64,000 bases of DNA. It comes from Candidatus Obscuribacterales bacterium (GTDB lineage: Bacteria > Cyanobacteriota > Vampirovibrionia > Obscuribacterales > Obscuribacteraceae). The position numbers were made by a program, and so were the translations under genes. Position 1 is the stretch's first letter; every line of letters starts with the position of its first letter. This document shows positions 1-7,720 of this stretch, piece after piece. The notes beneath the pieces were generated by a model that saw only the letters and a program-made list of their open reading frames with translations, did not search any database and was not told where the DNA came from. The stretch is from assembly GCA_019746975.1 (NCBI GenBank), contig JAIERK010000069.1, positions 1 to 64,000 of the forward strand, read 5' to 3'.

Positions 1-333
1 ACCGAGCGAGACGAAGAGCAGGATGACGTTGGTTGCGTTGCGCTCGCCGTCGAAGCTGTATTCGCCTTGCGGCACGTGACTCGATTCGACTCCCAACTGA
101 CTCCGACGGGCATGGGCAGTACGACTGATTTCATTGAAGCTATCAGGATCACGGTCTTTCATCTCTTGCAGCGCTCTTTCAATCTTATACTCGATCATCG
201 ATTGTTGGTCCATGAAGACTAGAACACCGAATCCGATAGCTATCGCAAGCACGATGAATGCGACCGCCCATCCGATACCGCCGGCCTCCCTCTCTATGAT
301 TATTACCTTGCGATCATCATTATCCGCTGTCAT
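1..333 (-). CDS. Membrane-anchored hypothetical protein, C-terminus outside window
   Basis: Reading the complement from the ATG at 333 gives 111 codons with no stop before the window edge, so the gene is cut at its 3' end. The protein has a short charged N-terminus (MTADNDDRKVIIIER), one hydrophobic membrane segment at about residues 20-41, a charged segment rich in Arg, Glu and Asp, and the beginning of a second hydrophobic run (NVILLFVSLG) at the very edge. That suggests an inner-membrane protein with at least two passes. I do not recognise the family. It lies downstream of, and in the same direction as, the sensor kinase at 675-2171. The opposite-strand frame in this stretch has no recognisable content. 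Confidence 0.55.
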   Translation of the reverse strand, partial: MTADNDDRKVIIIEREAGGIGWAVAFIVLAIAIGFGVLVFMDQQSMIEYKIERALQEMKDRDPDSFNEISRTAHARRSQLGVESSHVPQGEYSFDGERNATNVILLFVSLG

Positions 334-397
334 TGGCAGACCTCTTTGATACGATAGAATGTCCACAAAATCTCCTTTGTGCCACCACTTAGAGTGC

Positions 398-559
398 TCA
401 GCGAGCGCGGCGCTTTGGTGCCATAATAATTCCGCCGACGATCGGAAGGACAATCAGCTCCTGAAGAGCCAGCCGTTGGAAGCCGACGGCATTAGCCTCT
501 TTCAACTCGCTGACATTGATGTCAACCCACTTGGAGAGAAGTGCGGGGGTCTCCACCAT
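398..559 (-). CDS. Small hypothetical protein (53 aa)
   Basis: This short frame starts at an ATG at 559 with a purine-rich stretch just upstream. It could extend to a TTG at 625. The product begins MVETPALLSKWVDINVSEL and ends in a hydrophobic patch followed by a basic tail (IIMAPKRRAR). It has no recognisable domain. It lies between two same-strand genes, 116 nt after the kinase stop codon, so it may be co-transcribed. Its amino-acid make-up is more protein-like than the overlapping plus-strand frame, but it is short and could be chance. The rest of the 334-674 interval holds nothing else I can identify. Confidence 0.3.
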   Translation of the reverse strand: MVETPALLSKWVDINVSELKEANAVGFQRLALQELIVLPIVGGIIMAPKRRAR

Positions 560-674
560 TCTCTCATTCGTTCCTACCTTATGTAGCGCAGCGCAGGATG
601 GCTGATGCCGCAAGGAAATGGGCAAACTAAGGGATATTCAGTCGAAGTGTCCAAGTCCCCAGCGAAAAATTCTT

Positions 675-2171
675 CTAAGTTGGGTCGTGCGCCGGAATCG
701 TGAAGTAAAAAGTTGTTCCTTCGCCGGCCTGCGACTGAGCCCAGATTCGGCCACCATGCAGTTCTACGATCTTCTTACACATGGCCAGCCCAAGACCAGT
801 GCCCGGATATTCATCAGCATGAAGTCGCTGGAACATCTGGAAAATCTTCTCTGCATGGACCATGTCAAAGCCGATGCCATTGTCGCGTACTGCAATCAGA
901 CACACAGGGCCATCCCGCTCCGCTGTTATGTCGATAATCGGATCGACCTTTCTTCGATACTTCATGGCGTTGCTCAAGATGTTCTGCATCAGCAATGATA
1001 GATATTCGGATCGGCCTTTCACTACCGGAAGTGGCTCGGGAATGGATATCTTTACGCCCGATTCCTTGATGGCGAGCTGCAGATCTTGAATTACCGAAGC
1101 AGCCACACCATTCAGGTCGACAGCATTGGCTTCAAATTTTTCTCGCCTGACATTGCTGAATTTCAAGACATCGTCGATGCGCGCCATGGCCATAATCGAC
1201 GATCCATGAATGAATCCAAGAAATTGTTTTGCCTGATCATCAAGTTGACCGGCATACTCCTGCTCCAACAGCTTGGAGTAGGTTGCCATTGTTCTTACCG
1301 GCTCCTTCAGATCGTGAGCCGCAACCCAGGCGAAGTCCTCGAGTTCCTTATTTGAAAGCGAGAGTTGTTCTGATGTTCTTACAAGCTCTTGCTCCGCTTG
1401 TTTTATCAAAGTCATATCTCTGAAGATAGCAGCGCCGCTCGCGACTTCACCATTTGCATCCTTAATCGGGGACACGCACAGAGACAGGTAAACAGTCTTG
1501 CCATCCCTGGCGACATAAGGCACTTCGATCATATCGAGCTTTCGACCTTCACCAAGAACCTGGATAACTGTGTCCATATCCGGACCGATGAGCTGCCTCA
1601 TTGTTTTTCCCATAGTAGACTCGACGCTATAACCGAAAAGCTCTTGAGCTCCGCGATTCCAACTGAGGACGGTGCCATTGAGCAAAAAGCTGATAATCGC
1701 ATCATTCGACGATTCGACGATCGAAGCAAGCTGTCGATTGCGATACTCAGCCGATTCACGCCTTATCATCTCGGCTTTGAGTTCATCGTAAGCTTTCTCC
1801 ATTTGCGCCGGCTGAGGCAGCGCCAGCAATTTAGGAATGAGCGGCCACATCATGATCGACGTAGCAAGGAAGGCTCCTCCCGACAATACGTCGAAGACAG
1901 CGGATAGACAGAACACTGGGTTAAAAACCGTCCAGATCTTGATTGCGTGCGAGGCACCGCAAGCGATGCAGGCCGACGTGAACAGATAAAAGATCCAATG
2001 CGTGACGGGAAACTGGGTCTTTCGCAGGTAGGAGAGCACTGCTACCGGTATCGTGAAAAATGATACGGCCGTCAACAAATTTCCGACGATGAGCATCAGA
2101 AGCAACACGGAATTCCACTTAAAGCATAGTCCAAGTGGGATGAAGCCATCTGTTGTTAAGAGCTGATCCAT
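675..2171 (-). CDS. Sensor histidine kinase with ethylene-receptor-like membrane domain and PAS domain
   Basis: A 498-residue membrane sensor kinase. Residues 1-120 form three hydrophobic segments that match the N-terminal domain of plant and cyanobacterial ethylene receptors (ETR1 type): the first helix ends with an Ile-Pro pair (I41-P42), the second carries CGASH (C71, H75), the spacing of the copper(I) ligands Cys65 and His69 in ETR1, and it is followed by IWTVFNP. The position of the ETR1 Asp25 appears to be Asn31. A PAS domain (about 155-270) follows, then the HisKA phosphoacceptor box (AAHDLKEPVR) and an ATPase domain with N box (NILSNAMKY), DNGIGFD and GTGLGLAMCKK. The ATG at 2171 is chosen over an in-frame TTG at 2195 because ACAGG lies nine bases upstream. 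No response regulator is adjacent. Ethylene or another small ligand is an inference from the fold. Confidence 0.9.
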   Translation of the reverse strand: MDQLLTTDGFIPLGLCFKWNSVLLLMLIVGNLLTAVSFFTIPVAVLSYLRKTQFPVTHWIFYLFTSACIACGASHAIKIWTVFNPVFCLSAVFDVLSGGAFLATSIMMWPLIPKLLALPQPAQMEKAYDELKAEMIRRESAEYRNRQLASIVESSNDAIISFLLNGTVLSWNRGAQELFGYSVESTMGKTMRQLIGPDMDTVIQVLGEGRKLDMIEVPYVARDGKTVYLSLCVSPIKDANGEVASGAAIFRDMTLIKQAEQELVRTSEQLSLSNKELEDFAWVAAHDLKEPVRTMATYSKLLEQEYAGQLDDQAKQFLGFIHGSSIMAMARIDDVLKFSNVRREKFEANAVDLNGVAASVIQDLQLAIKESGVKISIPEPLPVVKGRSEYLSLLMQNILSNAMKYRRKVDPIIDITAERDGPVCLIAVRDNGIGFDMVHAEKIFQMFQRLHADEYPGTGLGLAMCKKIVELHGGRIWAQSQAGEGTTFYFTIPAHDPT

Positions 2172-2348
2172 AAAGAAGAACCTGTGTTTCCACAATTGCA
2201 GTGTACCGATAATCTATCGACCGGACCAGCATTCAGTTTTGCAATTTTTTGTGTTCAACTGTATACAGCCTGCTTCACCTCCTCGATCATTACTGAAGAT
2301 TTTGCTCATTTTTGGGTTCGCGAGTCGCAGTTGCAACTCCTTCAAATA

Positions 2349-2379
2349 ACTGTGGAAGCTTAGGCAAAGCTTCCACAGT
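2349..2379 (-). terminator. Perfect 13-bp hairpin after patatin remnant
   Basis: ACTGTGGAAGCTT and its exact reverse complement are separated by a five-base loop (AGGCA), 25 nt beyond the stop of the patatin remnant. There is no long T tract on either side, so it is either an imperfect intrinsic terminator or a mobile palindrome. The rest of 2196-2403 shows nothing else. Confidence 0.5.
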
Positions 2380-2403
2380 CGTACTTCGACCGACCGCAAT
2401 CGC

Positions 2404-2949
2404 CTAAGCGTAGTCTGCATCCTCGACAGACACGATGGAGATACCGCTCATATCCGGATGTAAAACGAGAACAGCTTCTTTGGAATGCAATTCATCTCTT
2501 GCGGCCAAGATTACGGATGCCACCCTGTTGGCCAAACCGGTGACATTTTTGAATTCGTCTTTGTCGACTTCTTTCAAAAGTTCATCGACATTGACCGCGA
2601 TAACCACATCGGCGCCTAAGTCTCGCGCAGCATATGTCGGGAGGTTGGCGCGAATGCCACAATCAGCGAGCACCATCCCATCAAGCTCGACCGGCCTCAG
2701 AAGAGGTGGAATGCTGCAGCTCGCCCGAACAATCCGGCCAAGATTGCCTTTCGTCATTCTAAACGCTTGCCCGTCCACTAGATTGCCGACGGCTCAAAAG
2801 GCGGATGCAGCTTCTCTCGCCTGCGCTTCCGGCATGACTTCGTCGGCGCGAAGAATGTCGAAGATAAAATCATGAATCGCCAGCGAATTTAATCTTGATG
2901 CAAATTGCTGAAGTGAAAAGGCTGCCAGCAAGCTTCTGACGGACGCCAT
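2404..2949 (-). pseudogene. Patatin-like phospholipase remnant with internal stop
   Basis: From the ATG at 2949 the frame runs 51 codons to a TGA (2794-2796) and then continues in the same frame to 2404. The second part reads like the C-terminal half of NTE/RssA-type patatins: a segment comparable to the family's AVATDLxTG block (here AVGNLVDGQAF, directly after the stop), then VRASCSIPPLLRPVELDG, then DCGIRANLPTY, which carries the catalytic Asp (usually DGG), then ARDLGADVVIAVNVDE. The oxyanion-hole and GxSxG serine half is missing altogether. An internal start (GTG at 2778) could still give a 124-residue protein, but without the serine it cannot be a working hydrolase. I call it decayed. 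A sequencing error could explain the TGA but not the missing N-terminal half. Confidence 0.7.
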
Positions 2950-3112
2950 TCATATGTATGACAGATAGCAATTAAACTAACAAAAGATATACAAGGGAAG
3001 AATAGAACTAGAAGCAGTTTCAGGCGCGGACGATTATCAGTCACCGCCAAGCATCAAGCTTTTTCGTGACTGATACTGCATGTAGTGACATCAAAATTCA
3101 CGGGTGAATCGT

Positions 3113-3979
3113 ATGGCAGCAAGAGCAATATGGAGCGGCATCATAACTTTCGGAATGGTCAGCATTCCTGTGAAGCTCTATTCCGCGACCGACAACAAGG
3201 ACATCTCCTTTAATCAATTGCATCGCGACTGCAAGGGCCGAGTGAAAGAACAACGAATGTGTCCGACATGCGATCGAAAAATCGAGTACGAAGAGATTGA
3301 GAAGGGCTACGAGTACGCCAAAGGGCAATATGTTGTTCTAACGAAAGAAGACTTAGAAAAGTTGCCATTGCCTAACAAAAATGCAATCGAGATTACTTCG
3401 TTTATCGACAACACCGAGATCGACCCAGTTTTCTATGATAAAGCTTATTACCTCGAGCCGGACGAGGCCGCACGTAAACCATTCGCACTCTTCATGCGCG
3501 CCATGATGGACAAAGGAGTGGTGGCGGTCGCCAAAGTTACAATCAGGACGAAGGAGAGGCTCTGCTGCCTGAGAACTTATGGTGGCACGATGATGATGAA
3601 TACGTTGCTTTATCCCGACGAAGTTCGAGTCGAAGCGAACAAGCCGCTGCCCGATGTCCAGGTCTCGGACAAGGAGCTCGCGATGGCGTCAAGCCTCATC
3701 GACCTGATGGCGCAGGAGTTCACACCAACAACATACAAAGACAGCTACCGCGAAGCTCTCTTGCAGCTGATCGAAGCCAAGCTGGAAGGTAAAGAAATTC
3801 ACGAAGCTCCCGCCACTGCGCAAACAAATGTCGTCGACCTGATGGAGGCTTTGCAAGCAAGTATGGAAAGTATTAAAGCTAAGAAGTCTGCACCGGCAGA
3901 GGCGGCGAAGATGGCAGAAGAGCCCGTAGCAGTTGTCGCGGACGGAGCGAAGAAAACAAGAAAACGCAAGACCGGTTAA
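3113..3979 (+). CDS. ku: Non-homologous end-joining protein Ku
   Basis: Bacterial Ku binds broken double-stranded DNA ends as a ring-shaped homodimer and recruits LigD. The 288-residue product starts with the classical Ku N-terminus (AARAIWSGIITFGMVSIPVK) and continues with CxxC-containing YSATDNKDISF...HRDCKGRVK, GYEYAKGQYVVLTKEDL and the conserved region with YYLEPDE. The C-terminal 45 residues are Lys/Ala-rich and end KKTRKRKTG, a basic tail common in Ku proteins that contact DNA or LigD. The ATG at 3113 is preferred over the in-frame GTG at 3104 because GGGTGA lies just upstream and because the protein then begins as in other Ku proteins. ligD follows 64 nt downstream in the same direction, so the pair is probably one transcript. 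Confidence 0.97.
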   Translation: MAARAIWSGIITFGMVSIPVKLYSATDNKDISFNQLHRDCKGRVKEQRMCPTCDRKIEYEEIEKGYEYAKGQYVVLTKEDLEKLPLPNKNAIEITSFIDNTEIDPVFYDKAYYLEPDEAARKPFALFMRAMMDKGVVAVAKVTIRTKERLCCLRTYGGTMMMNTLLYPDEVRVEANKPLPDVQVSDKELAMASSLIDLMAQEFTPTTYKDSYREALLQLIEAKLEGKEIHEAPATAQTNVVDLMEALQASMESIKAKKSAPAEAAKMAEEPVAVVADGAKKTRKRKTG

Positions 3980-4043
3980 TGGATATTAGTTTTGCAAGGC
4001 ATCGGTCAACTCGATAGCTGCTCACCGACGAGAGGTCGCAATC

Positions 4044-6311
4044 ATGCTTGATCTTTCGAAAGTTGCAGGCGCTCGCCGCGCGATAATGCCGATCAAGTTC
4101 ACACCGATGCTGGCCAGTCTGCCGGAAGGACCGTTCTCAAAAGCAGGGTGGATTTACGAACCCAAGATGGATGGAATGCGAGCCATCGCCATCGTCAAAG
4201 ACGGAGGCTGCCAGCTCGTCTCGAGAAGAGCATTGCCGATAAGCAATCAGTACCCGAGCCTAGCTGAAGAGGTAAGAAAACTCACTATCTGTGATGCCAT
4301 CATAGATGGTGAAATCATCGCTCTCAACGAGCTTGGACGCCCGTCGTTTCAACACTTGCAGCAGCGCATGAATCTCATTCGCCAGGCGGATATTAGCCGA
4401 GCGGAGCAAGCAGTACCAGCTTACTACTTTGTATTCGACATCGTGTACGCCGCGGGTTATGACTTATGTGGAATGAAACTCTCCGAAAGGAAGGCGATAC
4501 TGAAAGAGGTCCTGCAACAGTCAGATAAGGTTCGACACCTGACTCACTTTAGTAATGATGGCGTGGCGGCATATGAAGTTTGCGTCGACAACGGATTCGA
4601 AGGGATAGTAGCAAAACGCCTCGAGAGTCCCTACGAGCCAGGCCGACGCTCCGCTTATTGGACCAAGGTCAAAGCGCAACAAACCAACGAATTCGTAGTC
4701 GGTGGATTTACAGCCGGAACAGGCTCGCGTAGCCCCACATTCGGTGCTCTCCTTCTGGGCGCCTACGATGAATCGAACAACTTCGTCTATTGCGGAAGCG
4801 TCGGCACCGGTTTCGATGAACGACTCTTGCGAGAGATGTTGCGCCGTATGGAGCCGTTGAAACAACCGAAGCATCCATTTCTAAAGCGTCCTGATGAGAA
4901 AAAAGAAGTTACCTGGTTGAGCCCCCATATCGTGGTCGAGATTAAGTTCATGGATTGGACGAGGGACGGACACCTGCGAACACCGGTTTTCCTTCGAGTT
5001 AGAGACGACAAGGCTAAGGAAGAAATTCGATTGGATCGCAGAGCACCTACATCACAGGGTTTGAACCTCGAATCGGCGAGACAGCGATCGCTAGAAAGAT
5101 CGAAGGAGCCAATCACACACATAAAATCTGCCGTCAAAGCAGCGCCGCTAAGGGTCAGAGAAGCACAATCGTCGCAATCCCAAGAGCAAGTAGCAGATTG
5201 CATGCCAGTCAGAGTCGAGACACCGAAGCAGACCGATGCGCCGAAACGAAAAGGGAAAAAGGCAGCAGAACGCCCTCAGAAAGAAGAGCATCCAGACCTG
5301 CAATCAACGGTCAAAAGCTGCCACGATGTAGCGGCGCAGCTTGCGGTTTCGATCGGTGAGAAAACCGAAGTTGTGGTGGATGGGGACATCATCGAGTTCA
5401 CCCATCTCGATAAAATTCTCTGGCCATCACCACCGGGCAGTGGTTTGCCAAAACTAACCAAGCGCGATCTGATTCGCTACGTAGCCTTAGTCGCACCTTA
5501 CTCGCTACCATATTTGAAAGACAGACCGTTCACGGTTGTCCGCTCTCCCTATGGCATGAAAGGAAAGCGATTCTACCAAAAGCACTGGAACTTTCAGATT
5601 CCCGATTTCGTAGAGACATGTTTTGTGGAACGAGATCATGATGAAGACACGGAAGTTGCAATGTGCAACAACTTCGCTTCCCTGCTGTGGTTCACTCAAC
5701 ATAGCGTGATGGAGCAGCACGTATGGCTCTCCCGAATCACTACGGACGATGCCGGCACGCGTCCTGATTTTATGGTGTTCGACCTGGATCACCATTTTGA
5801 AGACGAAGCTAAAGAAGCTCGCCTTTATCGACATGACGCATTCCTCAGGGTATCAGAGGCTGCACATTGGCTGAAGGAGGCACTGGATTCAGTATCACTG
5901 ACAGCCTATTTGAAGACCTCAGGTCGAAATGGAATTCATGTATTCGTACCAATTGAAACAACTCTTCTCCACGAAGAGGTGAGGATGCTAGCCGAAACCA
6001 TCAGCAAGTTTATCCTCAATAAGCACGGCGACAAGGTGACGATAGACGCTGTCGGGGCAAAGCGAGACGGAAAGATTCTCCTCGACTCCAGCCCTAACTG
6101 CAAAGGTAAAACGCTTGTCGCTCCATACTCGCCAAGACTGGTGAGGGAGCAAACGGTATCAACACCGCTGAAGTGGTCAGAGCTCGGTCAGATTGGGCCG
6201 CCGGATTTAACGATGTCAACTGTGCCACAAAGACTCAGCCTGATTGGCAACATCTGGCAAGACTGGCCGCTTAACCGAAAGAGCCTGGAGCAGCTTCTGG
6301 GCAAGCGCTAA
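4044..6311 (+). CDS. ligD: ATP-dependent DNA ligase LigD, LIG-POL form without nuclease domain
   Basis: This is the NHEJ ligase/polymerase that fills and seals ends presented by Ku. Residues about 15-320 are the ATP-dependent ligase: the adenylation motif is EPKMDGMRA with K41 as nucleotide-bound lysine, followed by DGEIIALNE, EGIVAKRLES and the OB-fold (FMDWTRDGHLRTPVF). A Lys/Ala-rich linker spans about 340-440. Residues about 445-755 are the primase-polymerase: the two catalytic aspartates are in MVFDLDHHF, followed by TSGRNGIHVFVP and KGKTLVAPYSPR. The 3'-phosphoesterase domain of the longer LigD proteins is absent, and the order LIG-POL differs from Mycobacterium (POL-PE-LIG) and Pseudomonas (PE-LIG-POL). 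The start has GAGAGG at good spacing. A later ATG (M15) is possible. Confidence 0.95.
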   Translation: MLDLSKVAGARRAIMPIKFTPMLASLPEGPFSKAGWIYEPKMDGMRAIAIVKDGGCQLVSRRALPISNQYPSLAEEVRKLTICDAIIDGEIIALNELGRPSFQHLQQRMNLIRQADISRAEQAVPAYYFVFDIVYAAGYDLCGMKLSERKAILKEVLQQSDKVRHLTHFSNDGVAAYEVCVDNGFEGIVAKRLESPYEPGRRSAYWTKVKAQQTNEFVVGGFTAGTGSRSPTFGALLLGAYDESNNFVYCGSVGTGFDERLLREMLRRMEPLKQPKHPFLKRPDEKKEVTWLSPHIVVEIKFMDWTRDGHLRTPVFLRVRDDKAKEEIRLDRRAPTSQGLNLESARQRSLERSKEPITHIKSAVKAAPLRVREAQSSQSQEQVADCMPVRVETPKQTDAPKRKGKKAAERPQKEEHPDLQSTVKSCHDVAAQLAVSIGEKTEVVVDGDIIEFTHLDKILWPSPPGSGLPKLTKRDLIRYVALVAPYSLPYLKDRPFTVVRSPYGMKGKRFYQKHWNFQIPDFVETCFVERDHDEDTEVAMCNNFASLLWFTQHSVMEQHVWLSRITTDDAGTRPDFMVFDLDHHFEDEAKEARLYRHDAFLRVSEAAHWLKEALDSVSLTAYLKTSGRNGIHVFVPIETTLLHEEVRMLAETISKFILNKHGDKVTIDAVGAKRDGKILLDSSPNCKGKTLVAPYSPRLVREQTVSTPLKWSELGQIGPPDLTMSTVPQRLSLIGNIWQDWPLNRKSLEQLLGKR

Positions 6312-6555
6312 TGGGCGCCTCGAAGATATGCGATCGTGCGACAACAGCAATACAATCCTTCTGCGTACGCGGCACATATACTCGAGTAGACGCATAGCTG
6401 AGACTAGCATTTGATCGCCCGATAGAATATGCCAACACCAACAGAGACATATATCGGCAGGTAAGAATCTCTAACAATAAACAGTCGTAATTGACTTTGC
6501 TTTCCAACTGTTTTTAGATCAATGCATTGAAATTACAGTGCGTGAAATTCGCGCC

Positions 6556-6788
6556 TTGTATGTTTGTCCGGGAAGGTGAGCTCCTCTGGACCGCTCTGCG
6601 GTTTGGTCGATGATTCGTCGACCTATTCAACATGCCACTCGCTCGAAATACACAATCGCCTCCGAGCCGCTGTGCGGCTCTCCTTCGATTGGTATCTATT
6701 TAGCTGCACCCGATTGGAACTCTGATATCCGATCTAGCAGAGGGGCTTGCCTGAACGGTCAAAATCAGCAGTTTGGCACCGTATACAA
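6556..6788 (+). ncRNA. Candidate retron msr-msd RNA
   Basis: The 509-bp space before the reverse transcriptase holds no convincing gene but a cluster of stem-loops seen by eye: ACCGC/GCGGT with a three-base loop (6590-6602), GGTCGA/TCGACC (6605-6623), a perfect seven-pair GAGCCGC/GCGGCTC with loop TGT (6664-6680), CTCTG/CAGAG (6720-6742), and GCC-GAAC/GTTTGGC with one bulge at about 6750-6776. The ends may pair: TTGTATGT (6556-6563) with GTATACAA (6781-6788), eight pairs including two G-U, which would be the a1/a2 helix typical of retron RNAs. It would end 33 nt before the RT start. A weak promoter-like TTGACT lies at 6490. Boundaries are a guess; no folding was computed and the branching guanosine was not identified. 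6312-6555 shows nothing else. Confidence 0.4.
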
Positions 6789-6820
6789 TACCAGCCATCA
6801 CAGTGACAACAATTCGACGA

Positions 6821-7720
6821 ATGGATATTTTTGAGTTAGTTGAACAGCTCGAAACTTCAGAACTGCACCTGAGGCATCTGGCTACCAGGAGTGAGCGGTT
6901 TTACAGAGAATTCGTCGTCGCCAAGAAATCGGGCGGGGGTCGCAAGATAGTCGCGCCAAGCGACGACCTCAAGGATATGCAGAAAAAAATCGCAGTACTG
7001 CTCCTTAACAAGGTCGATTTACATGAAGCGTGCACAGGTTATCGAAACGGGAAATCAATCATCGATAATGCCCAGCCGCACGTTGGTCAACACTTCGTCT
7101 TGAATATGGATCTAAAGGATTTCTTTCCTTCGATTTCATCCAATCGTGTTACCGGTCTGTTCTACAACCTGGGCTGGGAGCGTCCTGTGGCCATGCTGTT
7201 GGCGCGTATAACAACCTACAAAGGGTCATTACCGCAAGGAGCGCCGAGCTCGCCGGCAATCGCAAACTTGCTTTGTCGTCGACTCGATACAAGACTGAGC
7301 AACTTTTCGAGAGTACGAGGCTGGCAGTACACGCGATATTGTGATGACCTCACAATATCAGGACAAGGCACTCCTGATTCCGACACAGACACCATATATA
7401 GTATCATCGAATCGGAAGGCTTCACCGTCAATCTGGACAAAACACGAACTCGCTTCAAGCATCAACGGCAGGTCGTGACCGGTATAGTCGTCAATCAAGA
7501 AGTCCGCATTCCCCGCGAGCAGCGCCGATTGCTCAGAGCTATCTGCCACCAGATGAGTATGGAACCGGAAAGTTTTCGCGGAGTCTCAAATCAGGTCCTC
7601 GGGCAGTTAAGCTTTGCACAAATGGTCGAAGGACAAAATGCTCCAGAGACGTATCGAGAATCAGCACAATGCCTGCTCGATGCGAAAAAACTGGCAAGAC
7701 AGGCCGGCGCTACCTACTGA
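6821..7720 (+). CDS. Retron-type reverse transcriptase
   Basis: A 299-residue RT with the features that set retron RTs apart. NAQPH (83-87) is the retron NAxxH motif just before the first catalytic block, NMDLKDFF contains the first catalytic Asp (D97), LPQGAPSSPAIANL (137-150) is the template-grip motif, and YCDD (173-176) is the active site, with Cys where most retrons have Ala. VVTGIVVN (218-225) is the VTG motif linked to recognition of the msr RNA, followed by the basic thumb (RIPREQRRLLRAICHQM). The ATG at 6821 is used; a longer frame from 6773 would add residues that do not look like protein. Retron RTs make branched msDNA and usually act in anti-phage defence with an effector. None is encoded beside it: upstream is ligD, and the convergent gene overlaps its last bases. 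Confidence 0.93.
   Translation: MDIFELVEQLETSELHLRHLATRSERFYREFVVAKKSGGGRKIVAPSDDLKDMQKKIAVLLLNKVDLHEACTGYRNGKSIIDNAQPHVGQHFVLNMDLKDFFPSISSNRVTGLFYNLGWERPVAMLLARITTYKGSLPQGAPSSPAIANLLCRRLDTRLSNFSRVRGWQYTRYCDDLTISGQGTPDSDTDTIYSIIESEGFTVNLDKTRTRFKHQRQVVTGIVVNQEVRIPREQRRLLRAICHQMSMEPESFRGVSNQVLGQLSFAQMVEGQNAPETYRESAQCLLDAKKLARQAGATY

Noticed and set aside
359-586. Plus-strand 75-codon frame
   Set aside because: It overlaps a more protein-like minus-strand frame and has no start signal or recognisable content.
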